The notes under the pieces were generated by a model. It was not told the origin of the DNA. It searched no databases and saw only the letters and a program-made list of their open reading frames with translations. A program made the translations under genes and the position numbers. Below are positions 1-12,900 of a stretch of DNA of 64,000 bases, one piece after another (positions within the stretch are counted from its first letter, which is position 1; each line of letters opens with the position of its first letter). The stretch comes from Mugil cephalus (lineage: Eukaryota > Chordata > Actinopteri > Mugiliformes > Mugilidae): NCBI RefSeq assembly GCF_022458985.1, contig NC_061774.1, forward strand, positions 14,250,616 to 14,314,615, written 5' to 3'.

Positions 1-695
1 ACATTGATCTCAAGACAACTCAGTGTTCTGCTGGGAAACTGTTGGACTTATGGCCTAAGCCCTGGCCTTCATGTGGATGTTGTGACAAGACATGTACCAC
101 CAACCTAGACCAGTTCAGGCACCCCCACCAAAGTCAAAGAGAGGTTAAAGAGAGCCTATTCAGTTCCCAGGTGAAATCATGTATAAATGCACGTTTTGTC
201 GGGTGCGTTTACATTTACAGCAGTTGCATGACCACCCTACTGTTGCACATGTTTGAAATGAAAAAATATATATATATATTTGAACCTGTGCATTATTTGA
301 ATAGTTTAACACTGAATGCAACATGTTAATAATATTGTATATTTAGAAATAGAGCATAAATAGAGATTAATATAGAATATAATATAGTTTGATATAGACA
401 ACATACAGTAGGTAGGGGGGTCCCTACTTGATCTCTCCATCAGTTTCGGGGTCCTTGGCCTGAAAAACGTCGAAGACCCCTGGACTAGATCCAGAACCAA
501 TCAAGTATCTGTGGGATGAATTGGAACAAGCCTGATCCACAGAGGCCCCTTACCTCCAACCTGTACCATCCAAAAACCCCTTTAACAACATGTCCAGACA
601 CCATCAGAGGGCCCGTGTCCATTCTCTGATGAGTCACAATTGGTTTGCCAGCAAATGGGGGAGCAACGCAACATGTTATGCCTTCTATATCCCTC
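1..695 (+). mobile_element. Degenerate Tc1/mariner-like transposon relic (copy A), interrupted
   Basis: Two separated blocks (about 1-150 and 483-695) match the relics at 30,045-30,490 and 38,264-38,690 in the same order. The second block still reads as the end of a Tc1/mariner transposase catalytic domain: around 485-525 it translates as D-P-E-P-I-K-Y-L-W-D-E-L-E, the degenerate form of the usual S-P-D-L-N-P-I-E-x-L-W-D motif. The right end (about 670-695) resembles the family terminus found at 38,264-38,300 in inverse orientation. The frame is broken and no active transposase is possible. The element runs off the left edge of the window. Family assignment rests on recognised transposase motifs, not on a search. 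Confidence 0.7.
265..482 (-). mobile_element. MITE-like repeat nested inside Tc1 relic A
   Basis: This block splits the Tc1-like relic. Read on the minus strand it begins CAGGGGTCTTC, continues with a stretch ending in ACTGATGGAGAG and a run of C-rich 'aggacccc' text, and later contains CACAGGTTCAAATAT. The same succession occurs on the plus strand at 31,813-31,985, so it is a dispersed repeat. The CAGGGG start suggests an hAT-type non-autonomous element, but the left boundary and target-site duplication are unclear. Confidence 0.5.
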
Positions 696-3600
696 TTCAA
701 AGGTTTATGTTTGTGTCATTGTAACCGTAAAGAAACAATCCTGAAATTATCTCTAGTAACTGCCTTTGGATTTATAAGGGGTGCCCTCTTGATGCTTGCG
801 TTAATGGGTGAGAAGGGCGGTGGCAAATACGGGACAGGGTCAGAGGTTGCCATGGCGACCCCAGAGGGAGTCATTTCCAGCTTGCTTCCAGTCAGCACTG
901 ATCTCATCAGAGTCATTGTGAATACGTGTGAAACTCCACAAAGGACCCTGACTAAGAGCGGCCGCTCTGGTACAAGCGCACGCTGTGGGTCTGCGTCTTA
1001 GTGAATAACTGTGTTTTCACACATACTCACGATGACATCTATGAAAACGCTCTCCTCTCCTCTCCTCTCCTCTCCTCTCCTCTCCTCTCCTCTCCTCTCC
1101 TCCATTTCTACCTCGAAGTAAGCTCTCAGCGAGCAGAATGAATCCATTTTAATTGACAGGTTCCTGTTGCACCGTGGCCCGGCTATGCGCGATGGGTAAT
1201 GCATGAGGGACCTACCGGGTTTGGCTTCCAATGAGGAATCACACTGTCAGGCAGTAATAGCGCGAGTGTGTGTTTGTGACCACATACATATGCTCACCTT
1301 ACCCGGCTTCAAATGGGCACGGGCAGAGCCAATTGTCCATCGGACGACAGCTTGCGTGTCGGAGTGTGTTTATGGACTCATTCGGCTTGGACCGCGCGCT
1401 CCAGTGGGCAGGAGTCACGGACAGCGTCACATACGGAAACATGTCGCTCCGTTTCTGGAAAGGGTCATTTTTTCTCTAAATGGTGGCTTTAATTTGCGGG
1501 AAAACAAAATGTGGCCGGCAGATAGGAACACGGCGCCAAGCAGCAAGTGAATCACAGACTGAATGTAAAATGCAAAGCAGAAAAAAATATGACCAGAGGG
1601 AGGTGTACACACTGAACACAACGACACAGTTCTGAGGATTAAAACTGATGTGGGTGAGAGAACTTGGCAGACATTAGTACCATTTTCTCTTAAAACCAAC
1701 TGTTTTGTTGGTTTTCTTTTTTCTTTTTTTCTTATTTTGTTTTTTTATAGAATGATTAGACGTCTAAACTAAATGTTCTACTGAGTGGGACCTTGGAGAA
1801 CAAGCAGAGATAAAGATTTCCATAAACCAAAAGCATTAAAGATGCATGTGGAGAAGGACTCATCTCTAATGCCATTTCCTTGATTTATTTAGTTTTTTTG
1901 GAGATAAACAAACCATAAAAACCAGGACTCTGCTTCACAGATCCTTTCCTACATGCCTAGGATGTCGCAGTTTGTCTAAGTCACCAGTCGACATTACGGC
2001 GGAGACCATAGCTCTCTAACATCATAAACAGCATCTCAGCTGAAGAGCGAGCCGAAGTTTAGAGGGCCGTGTGCGCGCTCTGAGCTCGCTCTGAAGTGCT
2101 GATGGAGGCATGAGATATATGAAAACGTTCAAAGCGGAGGGCAGAAGTGCACTGCAGAGAGAGAGAGCAACTCCTTGAAGGAGCGCGAGACACGGAGGTC
2201 GACAGTCGGAGGCTTTAATGATACATGCAATACACTCATGCTTTTCACCCAGGAGGAGATTTTCTTTCAGAGGCAAGGCCGCTTATTGGAAAGGGATTTT
2301 TTTTTTTATAGTGATATCATTCATTGCGTCAGAAGTTTTTGTGGAGGGCCTCTTTTATTTCACATTTGAAGCTAGGAGGAAATGGCTTTTTTTTAATTTG
2401 TTTGTATGACCTGCTGAGGGTTGGGACCGTGTGATTTGTGTCAGGCTCCGGTCTCTGTCGTGTAAGTTCACATCCTGGCACGACATGTAACAGGAAAACA
2501 GCTTCTTTCTTGGAGTTTTTGTGGGTACACACAGTGAAATGTGTGTCTGTGCTAATGTGTGCGCGGCCTTGTTGTTGTTAAATTGCAGGGGGCAACTATT
2601 TCATCAGGTGTTTTTGAAGGTTTAAACCTATGAAGACTTCAGGGTAGAAGTCAAAATGTTGAACAAGTACTTATGTGCACACACTGAAAACATTTAACCT
2701 AATTTTATTTTGAAAAACTAATTTAAAAAAAAACAGCACAACGAACTTGAGGATGTATTAGCCTTATCATCACTGGGTTTGCCTGCTGCACGCCCACTAT
2801 GTAGATAATGGAAAAGCAAAGTTATTATTTTTATTATCTGACCGAGACACGCACATATCAAAAATATTATATCATATTAAATGCAAAACAAGTTGCAGTG
2901 TTTCCTTTAGGATCCGTGTCGGCTTCCTGTTTGTTTATTGTGTATTTTAAGGATCCCCATTCAAAGCACATTCAAATACCTGGTATTCGCATTCACATTC
3001 GAAGAGGAGCAGAGCTACTGTGGCGTCGGAGCGCAAACAGACCAAACATGCATAATTAAGTGGCAGCGTCTGTACACAACAGAAACACATGTTGCTCTGC
3101 TTCTGTACGTGTTGTGTCAATGACGTGTATTTTTACAGGAGCAACGTTACATAACACTTGAAACTTGAGTTTCTTTTACTGACTATATTAAAGTTTGACA
3201 GACAAACCATGACATTCTCCTCTATTCTGTTCCTATCACTAGTGAAACAGACTACATCCACATCAGTGTCTGCATCTGACCAAGTGCTGTCTTGATGTGT
3301 TGTTGGCTGTTCTTGTCAAGTCTGAACCGCACACGTCTGAAGTTTGCGTCCCTGGTTTAAACTCCCTAGGACTGGTGCCCACGCCTGCATCACAAGTCAC
3401 TTATCATTCCGACTGATTGTATCTGTGCTCCTGTCTTTGTTCCTCACGCCACGTACCACCATGATTGATCAGGCTGCTTCCCAGTCCTGTGCTCCGATCA
3501 ATTTGCAGCAGCCTCTCGCCCGGTTTAAAGGGTACCCCAATTTGTTAATGAGGTGTGGCGGTTCACTTTCCTGCCGGGTACGTGTTGTGTTTCAGATCTT

Positions 3601-6079
3601 TAGTAACTGCTTCAGATTTTTCTGTTTGTGCGGTTAGTTGTCGTCAAGTGTCCTGTAGCTTCTTTCTTTAAACTTTCGACTACAGTCACGCTGCACTTAC
3701 TATCGAGAGAGTGGACCGGACTGAATTTACCCTGCATACCTTGTAAGTCATGAAAACGCTGCAACGGGGCAGCTGTTAGCGTCACAGAGGTCAACAAGGC
3801 TAACAGATTAGTAAGCTAAGTTTAGCCTGTACTTATTTTATTTGTCAAAGCAAAAGCCGGCCTGGACAAAACTATTTTGCACAGTCGCAGGACTGGAAGC
3901 ACCCTTGCATTTAAGCGTCTTATTCAGGGCACGTTTTGCAAACAAACCACAGTGGTTGATGGACGTGCGTAGACCTGTGACATCACTGGCCTCACCCAGC
4001 AGTGAAGGGAGGGGCTTAATAGTTCCATTAAACTAGTACTAGTGAGAGATGAGCAGCATGCACAAAAGCAGGACGCCACCAGTCATCATTAACACAGTCA
4101 GAATGTCTGCTGTGAGGAGGGTTTACAAACAATTTCACATTTAGCCTCTTGAGTTTGGCAAAAACAAGATTTGGGTAGCCTTTAAGGCGCTGTCACTAAC
4201 AAGTCACACGAGTCACTGTGTGGCAGCAAATCACATTCAAATATATTTTTTAAAAAAGCGAAATACTATACATGCATGTGCTATATGTGGTGGTGTACTA
4301 CCCAAACACCTGCCTGAACAGATATGTCTTCAGTATCCTTTTACCGGCATCCACACGGTCTGCGAACTTTAGGGGTGCAGGTCGACCTCATACTCACCTG
4401 GAATGGTCAGAACATCTTTACTTATTAGACTCAAGAAAGAAAACCTGAGGTCAACCCTATAACACTGTATACGTTAGAGTGAGTCCTGAACAGCACAGGG
4501 AGTCAGCAGGTCCATCTACCTCGAACCAAACCAGTACCAAGCTCTGAAAGCTCAAAACATTAGTGAGTCAACATGACACGTGTTGCCATTGTGAAGTCAG
4601 AGGACAGAACACATTCTGATTCTATTTCACTTCTATTTACTTCCTAAATTTGCTACTTTTATGCTGGAATCATGGAATCATGACAGTGTGACTACATATA
4701 ATAACTTGTATTTGCTGGGATGCACTATTTAGTCGGTCTTCACTTATATATGAACATTTTAAAATTAAACGCATCTTCTTCATATGGGACTAAAGGAAAT
4801 GACATCCCATTAAAAAAAACAACAGCCCAAGCTTAACACCCGACTCCCAGCCTGTCTCTGAATATGACAATGCACACACACACACGCGCACACACGTACC
4901 CTGCATGTGAGGTTCTCTTATTTCCCACCTCCTCCTCTCTGCCAATCGGCCGGGAGCGGCAGCCGTCAGCGGTTCAGCACGTCTCCCTCAGCACGCCGTG
5001 CTCCGCGGCCTCCGCTTCATCATGATGTGATAGTTTTGACCTTTTCCGCTTCAGGGGACAGAGAGCCGGCTTTGTTGACCAGGCCCATGCCTTGAGGATA
5101 CGTGACTGCGTTTCGCCGCTTTTCACATGCGTTCAGTGCACGCTCAAAAGGCAAACACGATAAACAAAGGACGTGCGCTTAAAATATTCATTTTTTTTTC
5201 TTGTAAGTACGTCACTGCATCTAACAGCTGAGAGATAATGTATGTCTGTTTAATTATCTTGGCAACATAATGTAAAATGCTGCTCTGATTTCCCTCCCGT
5301 TCCTCCCACTCAGTACCATTATGGATCTGACTCTGGATCTGTTGCTGCGATTATTGATTGCAAAACTTGCACCGCATGAACATAGATTTCTTATAAGCAC
5401 ACTTTGACTTCAATGTCAGTAAAATGATCACAAAGCAGTAGACGCAACGAGCATTGTGTTGCGTTGACCCCGTTGCCCTGTTGTGTAACCTCAGAGGAAA
5501 CTGAGAGGCTTTCATTTATTTTTTTCCCCCCCATGACACATGACACACACAGGGCACACACAGCCCCTTCTGAACTGTATGAACTGAACACGCAGACACT
5601 GGACAGTAGCCCGGTCATATTAGCATGTCCGTGTGGGAGTGGCGTCAGGATGAGGAGAGGGCCTGCGCCCTGAGCGGAGCTCCCTCCAGCTGCTCCGCAT
5701 CTCCGCTTACTTCCACATCTGTCACCTAGCGGAGCATGAGATGCAGAGAGACTGTAGGGGGTTGTGCGCGCTTCCGTGCAGACGCCTACTGTTCACAGTG
5801 GATTAGTTAGGGTGCGCGACGTCCTCCTCCATGTAACTCTGCTGCCTGTGCCGCTCGTTTGCCGTTTGTCCCGCGTGGTGGTTAAAACCGCACGCGAGAG
5901 TGGAAGACAAGATTCACATGATGCGTTGCTAAATGATAAATGCGCTCGCTACTTAACTTCTTTTAATGACCACTTGCCCTCCACCACTCCAGGGAATATC
6001 CTCAGATCAGTATCTCTCCTGAATAAACAGTGGAGGAATTTGTTTTAGTAACTCTGGGACAATGCTATCCTCTAGTTCA
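696..6079. other. Gene-poor intergenic region
   Basis: I find no ORF here with a recognisable domain or with splice sites that chain together. Short ORFs are scattered on both strands without protein-like composition. The region holds a pentanucleotide microsatellite (1,050-1,102), a short CA/CG-rich stretch near 4,870, and mildly CpG-rich DNA near 4,910-5,060 and 5,640-5,780 with no attached gene structure. It may carry regulatory DNA, but nothing in it can be assigned. Confidence 0.6.
1050..1102. repeat. (TCTCC)n microsatellite
   Basis: About ten nearly perfect tandem copies of the pentamer CTCCT are visible. On the minus strand it reads as a poly-(Arg/Gly/Glu) ORF segment, which is a translation artefact. 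Confidence 0.95.
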
Positions 6080-6345
6080 AGGGTGTCAAACCCCTTTTAG
6101 TTCTGGGGTCAAATACAGTCCAAGTTCATCTTAAGTGGGACGGACAAGTAACATAATAGCATAATAACAACCTGTAATTTATTCAGCAGCTCCTGATGTT
6201 TTTTCCTTTTGTTTTAACACAAAGACGCCTGTTTTTTATTTCGAAGAGCTCTGTAATATTTTTTGTGTATTTTTAATTGTGCAAATTAAAAAAAAAGAAT
6301 GTCTTCAGTGCAGTTTTAGCACATCTTGAGACCTAGATTGGATAA
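6078..6345 (+). mobile_element. Truncated hAT-type MITE, same family as the one in simc1
   Basis: The left end (CAAGGGTGTCAAACC followed by TTTTAGTTCTGGGGTCAAAT) matches the left end of the element at 46,321-46,648. The internal blocks 'gacggacaagtaacataatagc' and 'tcttcagtgcagtttt' align in order with that copy. The right terminal inverted repeat is missing; similarity stops after the 'agattgga' block near 6,340. The copy is clearly older and more diverged than the one at 46,321. Confidence 0.6.
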
Positions 6346-6647
6346 TAACACTCAAATAGTGTGCATCGCAATTAGCACAACTGCATTTCAGCCTCTTTTT
6401 CCGTTTTAATTCTGCGTCTGCTTCCTGCGATGTGTGATGAAAAGTACGTTTTGGAGGAGTTGCTGTTGTTTCCTGTAATGTACAGAACTGGTTCAGTGTA
6501 ATTAACAGGAAATGTACTAATCATTAGTGACAGCATGTTTCATGTAACAGTGGAGCACTGAAGCAAAAGAAATGCTTGTAGCTCAGGTCTTAGTATTTAC
6601 TAACGAAGCAGCTCAACTAATTAATGAGTTTCTGCATATAGAGCTGT

Positions 6648-6827
6648 ACTCCGGCTTCCTCCCGACACCAAAGACATGCTTGTTAGGTTCGCTGGTGATT
6701 TTAAATTAGCCGTAGGTGTGAGTGTCAGAGGTGTATCCTGCCTCTCGCCCGATGACAGCTGGAATAGGTTCCAGCCACCGATGTGACCCAAGCAGAAAAT
6801 TAAATAAATGAATGAATGAATGAATAT
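6648..6827 (+). repeat. Teleost interspersed repeat with (TGAA)n tail
   Basis: It contains the well-known fish repeat phrases CTCCGGCTTCCTCCC, CCAAAGACATGC, GCCTCTCGCCC and ATGACAGCTGGAATAGG, and ends in a short (AATG)n/(TGAA)n tail near 6,803-6,826. Related copies are at 13,745-13,880 (minus) and 38,000-38,140 (plus). The tail suggests a retroposon such as a SINE or LINE 3' end, but I cannot name the family. Confidence 0.7.
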
Positions 6828-8214
6828 GAAATTGCAGATTTCCACAGAGCATATTCAGTGATATGTCTCTGATGCTTAAATAAAATTGGTTTCTATTCAC
6901 AGCGGCAACTTATTTTTATTGCAGTATTAAGTCGTGGAGCCAAACTTCGCCCACGGGCACGTCACGGTGTCTTTATTCTGTAGAATCCTCTTTTTTTTTG
7001 TCTCCTTTCACTTAAACAAAAGCCATGCCAACTCACATTATTTATACAATAAGCCAAGAAAAAAAAAAACATACGTACGGTTTAGTCTTCGTTCAGCCTA
7101 TCTTCAGTCTGTCCTTTCATAACGTCTCTGCTGGAGCTTATATAAGGGAGTGAGTGCTGTTAGTGCTGATGAAAAACAGCCCGTCTGGCCAACGTCATCA
7201 ATATCTAAGTCCAAAAAGACACTGAAGTCTGTGAAAGACAGGGTCTGTATAGTACAGGACAGAATAATTAATAAGCAGGAACATTTAGAGAGTGAGGATT
7301 CCTGTTTGAGGGCCGGGTAAGCATCCCATCACTGAGGAACCAAAGTCTTTAAGGAGCTAAATGATCAATACAGAACTCCCTGAAACTGTGACACGGCCGC
7401 ACGCAGACTTCACAAGCCACGATGACAAAGATGGACAAAGATAGCTGTGTGTGTTTAGATGAAAGTGTTCCCTTAAAGCTTGAAGTCATGCTTGAAGACA
7501 GATGCGCTGCAGACGCTCAGCTGTTGTTGAACCTTGGAGTCTCTGCTACGTCTAATTCTACTTACTGAACACAGATGTGTTTGACGCGTGAGAGGCTCGA
7601 GAGTGACAGACAAGGCCTCGTTTTTGGAAAGTAAACTGTAATGAGAAAATGTCGTCCCGATTCTGGAGAGTGACATAAGCACCGATAATCCAGTTTGACG
7701 ATTATTTTGAAATGTCTGTCGGCTCCTGAGCACCACTTTAGTCTGATGAATAATCTTTACTTGTGTGGCCCTTTTCAAATCAACATTATAACGTTCTTCG
7801 CAAAAACATGAAAATCTGTCATTTTAAAAACAGGCACATTAAACAAAGTTGACAAAAACATGACAGTTAAAAGACAAAAAAAAAATAAAACACACAAAAT
7901 CTAATTAAGAACTTGAAAACCTCCTTCACAACAGGTAAGTACCCAGCTGTTGTTGGAAATTAGTGGCACCACTTATCACAAAAACAAGTCAGGCAAATTT
8001 CTAATGGGTTTTACCCACAGAGTTTCCTATTTAAACCTCAATTTGCACAGGGCTCTCAGAACTGAAGAAGCTACTCGGCTGAGTAAACTTTTGAACTCAC
8101 TGAAAACTCACTCAACCCAGGAAAGACTTTCCGATAGGAGTTTATTTTAAGGAGCCATTTAAAGTCAGCTGACCTGGTTTCCTAAGGCATCATTCCTCAG
8201 CCGTCATCTTTCGT
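6828..8214. other. Intergenic, no gene seen
   Basis: AT-rich DNA with homopolymer runs (poly-A near 7,060 and 7,880). None of the short ORFs carries a recognisable domain. Nothing specific can be assigned. Confidence 0.5.
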
Positions 8215-8425
8215 TTTCATCCAGGTCCCTGGTACAGACAGTAGACCTAGGAAGGTACGTGCTGGTCTGTATGGTGCTCAAAGGTCAGGCAGGGGAATGG
8301 ACATGAAGAGCTTTAAAAGTAACCAGTAAGACCTTAAAATCGATTCTAAAACACTACTGTGTGTGGAGATCTAATAAAACTGGAGTGATATGATCCCTTT
8401 TCTTGGTTCTACTTAAAACTCAGAG
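8215..8425 (+). repeat. Probable teleost interspersed repeat fragment
   Basis: The sequence contains phrases I associate with a common fish repeat: 'gagctttaaaagtaa', 'ccttaaaatcgattctaaaac', 'aactggagtgatatgatc' and 'ttggttctacttaaaact'. There is no coding capacity, and the boundaries and family are uncertain. Confidence 0.4.
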
Positions 8426-9990
8426 GATAGAGGATAACACTGAATGTTTGAATGTTTGTAAAATTTATTTAGAGTTCAAACAGGCAAAAAGCCGACTGAT
8501 GAATGTCTGGTTCTCAATGATCCAGATGCAACGAAGTATAGGAAACATGTAAAACAGATAAAATGTCCCAGATTTTGGGAATGCTCCTCAGACGGGAAAA
8601 CAAGTCTGGCCCGGACTAGTGGCATTGGACTCGATATTCGGAATCAAACCAGACAAAGAGCTTTTAAACAACTGCACTGATTTTTCACAACTGTACCAAT
8701 CTGAAGTTGGCAGCGCAGAGTGACTCCTCATCCAATGTGATAGAGCTTTAGAGGACCTGCCGGGGGGATGGGGATGGTTTAAACTGCCCAGCTCCAAGTG
8801 AACAATTCTTGTAGAGGAGACTTACTCAAGACTGTAATTGCTGCCAGGGGCCTCTGAATATATGAATACATTATTTCACTATGACTTTAGTGAAAGTGGG
8901 TTTATCACCTAAGGGCTGTGCAGCTGTTTATTTACTTATCCAGGAATTATGGAGAAACACTAGCATTCGCTTGATGTCTGACCTCAATATTCAGACTACT
9001 TTTAGCACTCTGTCTTTAAGGAAAGATGTATACCGGACTCTGCAGATGGAGTATAAGGCTCTATGGATAGATGGCCCACCGGAGACTGTACTGGCCCTTT
9101 ATACATTTCAAACATTTCCTCGGGGTGTTTGAGAGGAGGGAGGCTTCTGTAAAGTCCCAGAACACAATAATTCACTCAACAATTTATTGATAATTTTACT
9201 AAATCTAAAACAATCTAATCCCTGTTCATGCTATTTGTGCAGACCAATGAGAATTAAATTTTACAGATAAATGTTTGTCTTGCTCGGGCTCTCTCAGGTT
9301 CTAGGATCGCCACTGCTGCTTAGTTTTGGAACGAGATTTAATGCCGCAAACACTGAATTTGAATTTGCACAGAAAAGTACATGGAGAAAAATAATACTTA
9401 ATAATCAGACTCTTTCTAAAAGTAAAACAAACCAAGGTCCCAAAAGCTGTGTTGGACTCTGGTAAACTGAAAGTGACCAGTTTATATAAGGTAAAAGATC
9501 CCAAAACGCTACAGGGAAATGAAGGTTTTTCTGTCCTCTTGTGTTTTTGGCACCTTTGTTATTCTCCTATTTCATCATGTTTCCTGTTTTTATTTTCTAA
9601 CCTTCTTCCTTTCTCGTCCTGCTTTACTTCCTGTGTTTTCCGCTTTGATTGTCTGATTGCTTTCTCCTGTCTCTCCAATCAAGTCCGGCCTTTCTCTTTT
9701 GTTCTCCGTCATGTTGCCTGTACCTTTACCCTAATCCTTTTCAACTGTGGCTTTCCCTGGATGTTTCCTCCAGTTTCAAATTATTTCCTTGCGTTTTGGC
9801 ATCCTTTTGGATTTCTGGATTACATTTGTTGAGCTACTTTCTGTTGGATCGCCTCTCGTTGAACTCTGTTTGGATTAGCTGCTTTGACTGCAGCACTTTA
9901 TTCCGTCAAGTCACATTAAAGTAAATATTCATATTTGATCCGGCCTCGGCGCCTTGTTTGGGTCTTACCTCTTCCATACTTCCCCATCAC
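8426..9990. other. Repeat-like intergenic DNA of unknown family
   Basis: An 83-codon ORF at 8,881-9,132 (plus) has protein-like composition but no motif I recognise. The stretch 9,520-9,990 is pyrimidine-rich and ends in 'acattaaagtaaatattcat' followed by a GC-rich 'gcctcggcgccttgtttgggtc' segment. This recalls the 3' part of an LTR or retroposon, but I could not identify matching termini or a target-site duplication. Confidence 0.3.
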
Positions 9991-12900
9991 AAAACATTAC
10001 CTTGCCACGAGGTACCCTTCACACATAAGCATACGTAAACGAATTCAATGCAACTATTCACTATTCACCATGTTTTTAAACCTTCTCCTGCATCATTAGA
10101 TCTACTTTCAGTCTTACTGTTCTCTGAGCATATGGCTCTCCAGAGGAGGCTAAGTGTCCTCTCACTGCATTTATAGCATTGTATAAAGTAAAAGTCATGG
10201 TTTCCTTCCAACCAAGCTGCAACAGCAATCAAATCCTTTAATTAAGCTCCTTGAGCACATTGGTTAACATTGTGCTAATCAGGAAAATCAGGCTCTAGTG
10301 CTCAGTTGGACTGAAAGCTACAGGCTACCTTCACTTGTTGACAGAGATTTCATTTCAGGAAAAAGAACGTGGGTTCTTTTTCCTCCAGCTTCCTCATCCA
10401 GTTTGTTTAGCAGTTTTTTTTTGTTTTTTTTTTAACTCATGGAGTGGCAGTTATATTTTTGGAGAAAACCTGACGGTCCTGAATTATTTCAGCCCTGTCT
10501 TCAACCCGTGTGCCTCTCACCATCTGTGAGTCTGACTAACTCTGTGTGCAAATGCCACATCAAGAGCCATGGGATTTTTTATTTATTATTATTTTTTTTG
10601 ATTGTTTTGTTTTTAGAGAAATGTATTTTGACTGTGTCAGAAAATGACATGGCCTGCACTGCTCGCCGCGTTCAATAAGCTGCAGCGGCATCCTGGTCGG
10701 AAGCTCTTGACTTCGAATCCAAATGCTGTGGATGAAATGACGTACATTTCTACAGTGCCAGGCATTGTGCTCTAAGTACTGCATAATTCAGCGGTGCAGC
10801 ACGGGGACCGATCACCGTAATAAGCTGGTGTGACACAAATCCTCACCCCCGCCAGTAAAGAACAGGATGATAAAAGAAAATAAACTCAGGGGAGCTGAAG
10901 AGCGTAGTCTGCTGTTGATGGTAAAATTGAGTGTAAACATAGATGAAAAGTCTTATAAAGTCTTAACATATACATCCTTTACACTCTCCGAAATCTCAGA
11001 AATGTTTTTTTTTTGTTTTTTTTCGTGTCAACATAATTACACTATTCAGCCATAACATTATGGCCACTCCAAAACAGTTATGACTCATCGGAGAATGGAC
11101 ACGGGCCTTCTGGGGTCCAAACTGTAATATAACACTGAAATATAACAGTTGTTACACCGAATCTTGTTTTGGCTTAAACACCAGCTGAAAAAAATAAAGA
11201 GGCAGTGGAAGAAGAAAAGAAGGGGCAGTAGTCGAAATAGTTGCTGGACCAGTGGGGAAACTACCTTCATACACGTATTCGTCTGTCTTTACAAATTAAA
11301 ATTAATCCACCTACTCGGGGCAAATTAACTAAAGGTCACATTCTTAATCTTAACATGATACTTAATACTCCACTGATGAGACTGTGATTTGCTAAAAACT
11401 TGCTTTAATGCTGTTGTAGGCTTTAAAAATCGGTCCAAATGAGGCATTTAGAAGTGTGAATATTAGAGGCTGTAATACATGTTTTCATGGCCATTATGTT
11501 CTTAGTGTCGTGAAAATATAGAGAATTGACAATAAAAATCCTTGAATCTTCTCAGTATTAGAATGGGAACATGTGTTAATTGGCACTAAACACAAAGTAC
11601 AGCTGAGAGTGATCTTGGGAGTGGATTCAGGTTGAAGGGTCAGGGTCGATGATGTTGGGTAAATTAACAGCGAGCCAGCTAGGCCTTGTCACACTGCATC
11701 GATACATTTATCAGTTTAGAACCTAAAACTTGTTATCAGTAAAAAAATTAAACAATTATTCAGTTCAGAAAATCATGTGCATTGAATTTTTATTTGTAGC
11801 AAATTCAGAGTAAAATGGCATTGGGTGTGCAATAAATTAAAACATAACACGTAACTCACTATTTAAATGACATCTTGGCGGTCTCTCTGTCAAAGCAGCG
11901 AAATTATCTTAATTGTTAGCAAAACTAAACTCAGGAGTCTATGAGATTGATCTGAGCAAAGGTATAGAGCAGTGGAGAAACCACCTCTGGTCAGAAACTG
12001 AATTATAGCTCAAGGGTTCATCTTACTTTGCGGGCTAGCACGCTAGCCTAGCCTAGCTTCAGACTATGTGTTTTTGGCAAACCAGTGGTCGATGTCCTCT
12101 GCGGCGATGTGCTTTAGGTGTGACTGCAAAAACAACAGTGTTGTGTAGGTATTAGAGGTTGTACAGGTTGGTTGTTTGACTTCATTCCTACTATGACGCT
12201 CTAATAAGCATCGTGTCAACATGTCAAGTGTGTGGAAGTACTTTGTGAAAGATGGAGCCCAGGCTACTGTGACATGCATATGTAAGTCAGTCCTGAAATA
12301 CAACAAAAGTACATCCGCTAACGCTAGCTGACTGTTCAGGTCCGGGTTTCTTTCTCTCTCTCTCCAAGTCCAACAAGACTTTCATCCATGAAGCCATTCA
12401 ACAGGAGGGGCTAAAAAGCATGAATGTGGCAGTGGTGCTTACATCTTTAAATACATTATGGCCAGCTGAGGGTGATTTCTAAACATCGCATGGCTTTTTA
12501 TCTCTCCCATCCAAGCAGCCGTCATCTGACTGCATCACTTTAATGAACTCAGTTGCGTCTTGCGTCGCAGTCCTTCATCTCTCTCTGTGTCTCCTATCTT
12601 CTCACCATCCTCCCCCTGGTCCAGGATGAACTCTATTCCACCGTCTGTTACTTGGAGTGGGCAGACTGTCCCCTCCCTGCACCTGTTCCCCCATCATGGA
12701 GCTTGGTTCCCAATTGCAGGCAGAGATTCTGCCTACTCATTTAGCTTCCAGCCAGCACAGCACCTACATTCACTTCACAACAACGCAACACACTCACAGC
12801 TTGTGTAACTGGGCTTTGAACAACAGAAACTTTGAATCTTTTCCACTTGCTAAACGTGTAGCTTCAAAAGAGTCACTGTCATTTTCAAAGCTCCTTTACC

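Noticed and set aside
9520..9990. Possible retroposon or LTR end
   Set aside because: Looks repeat-like, but I could not find termini, a duplication or a second copy here, so it is described only as repeat-like intergenic DNA.
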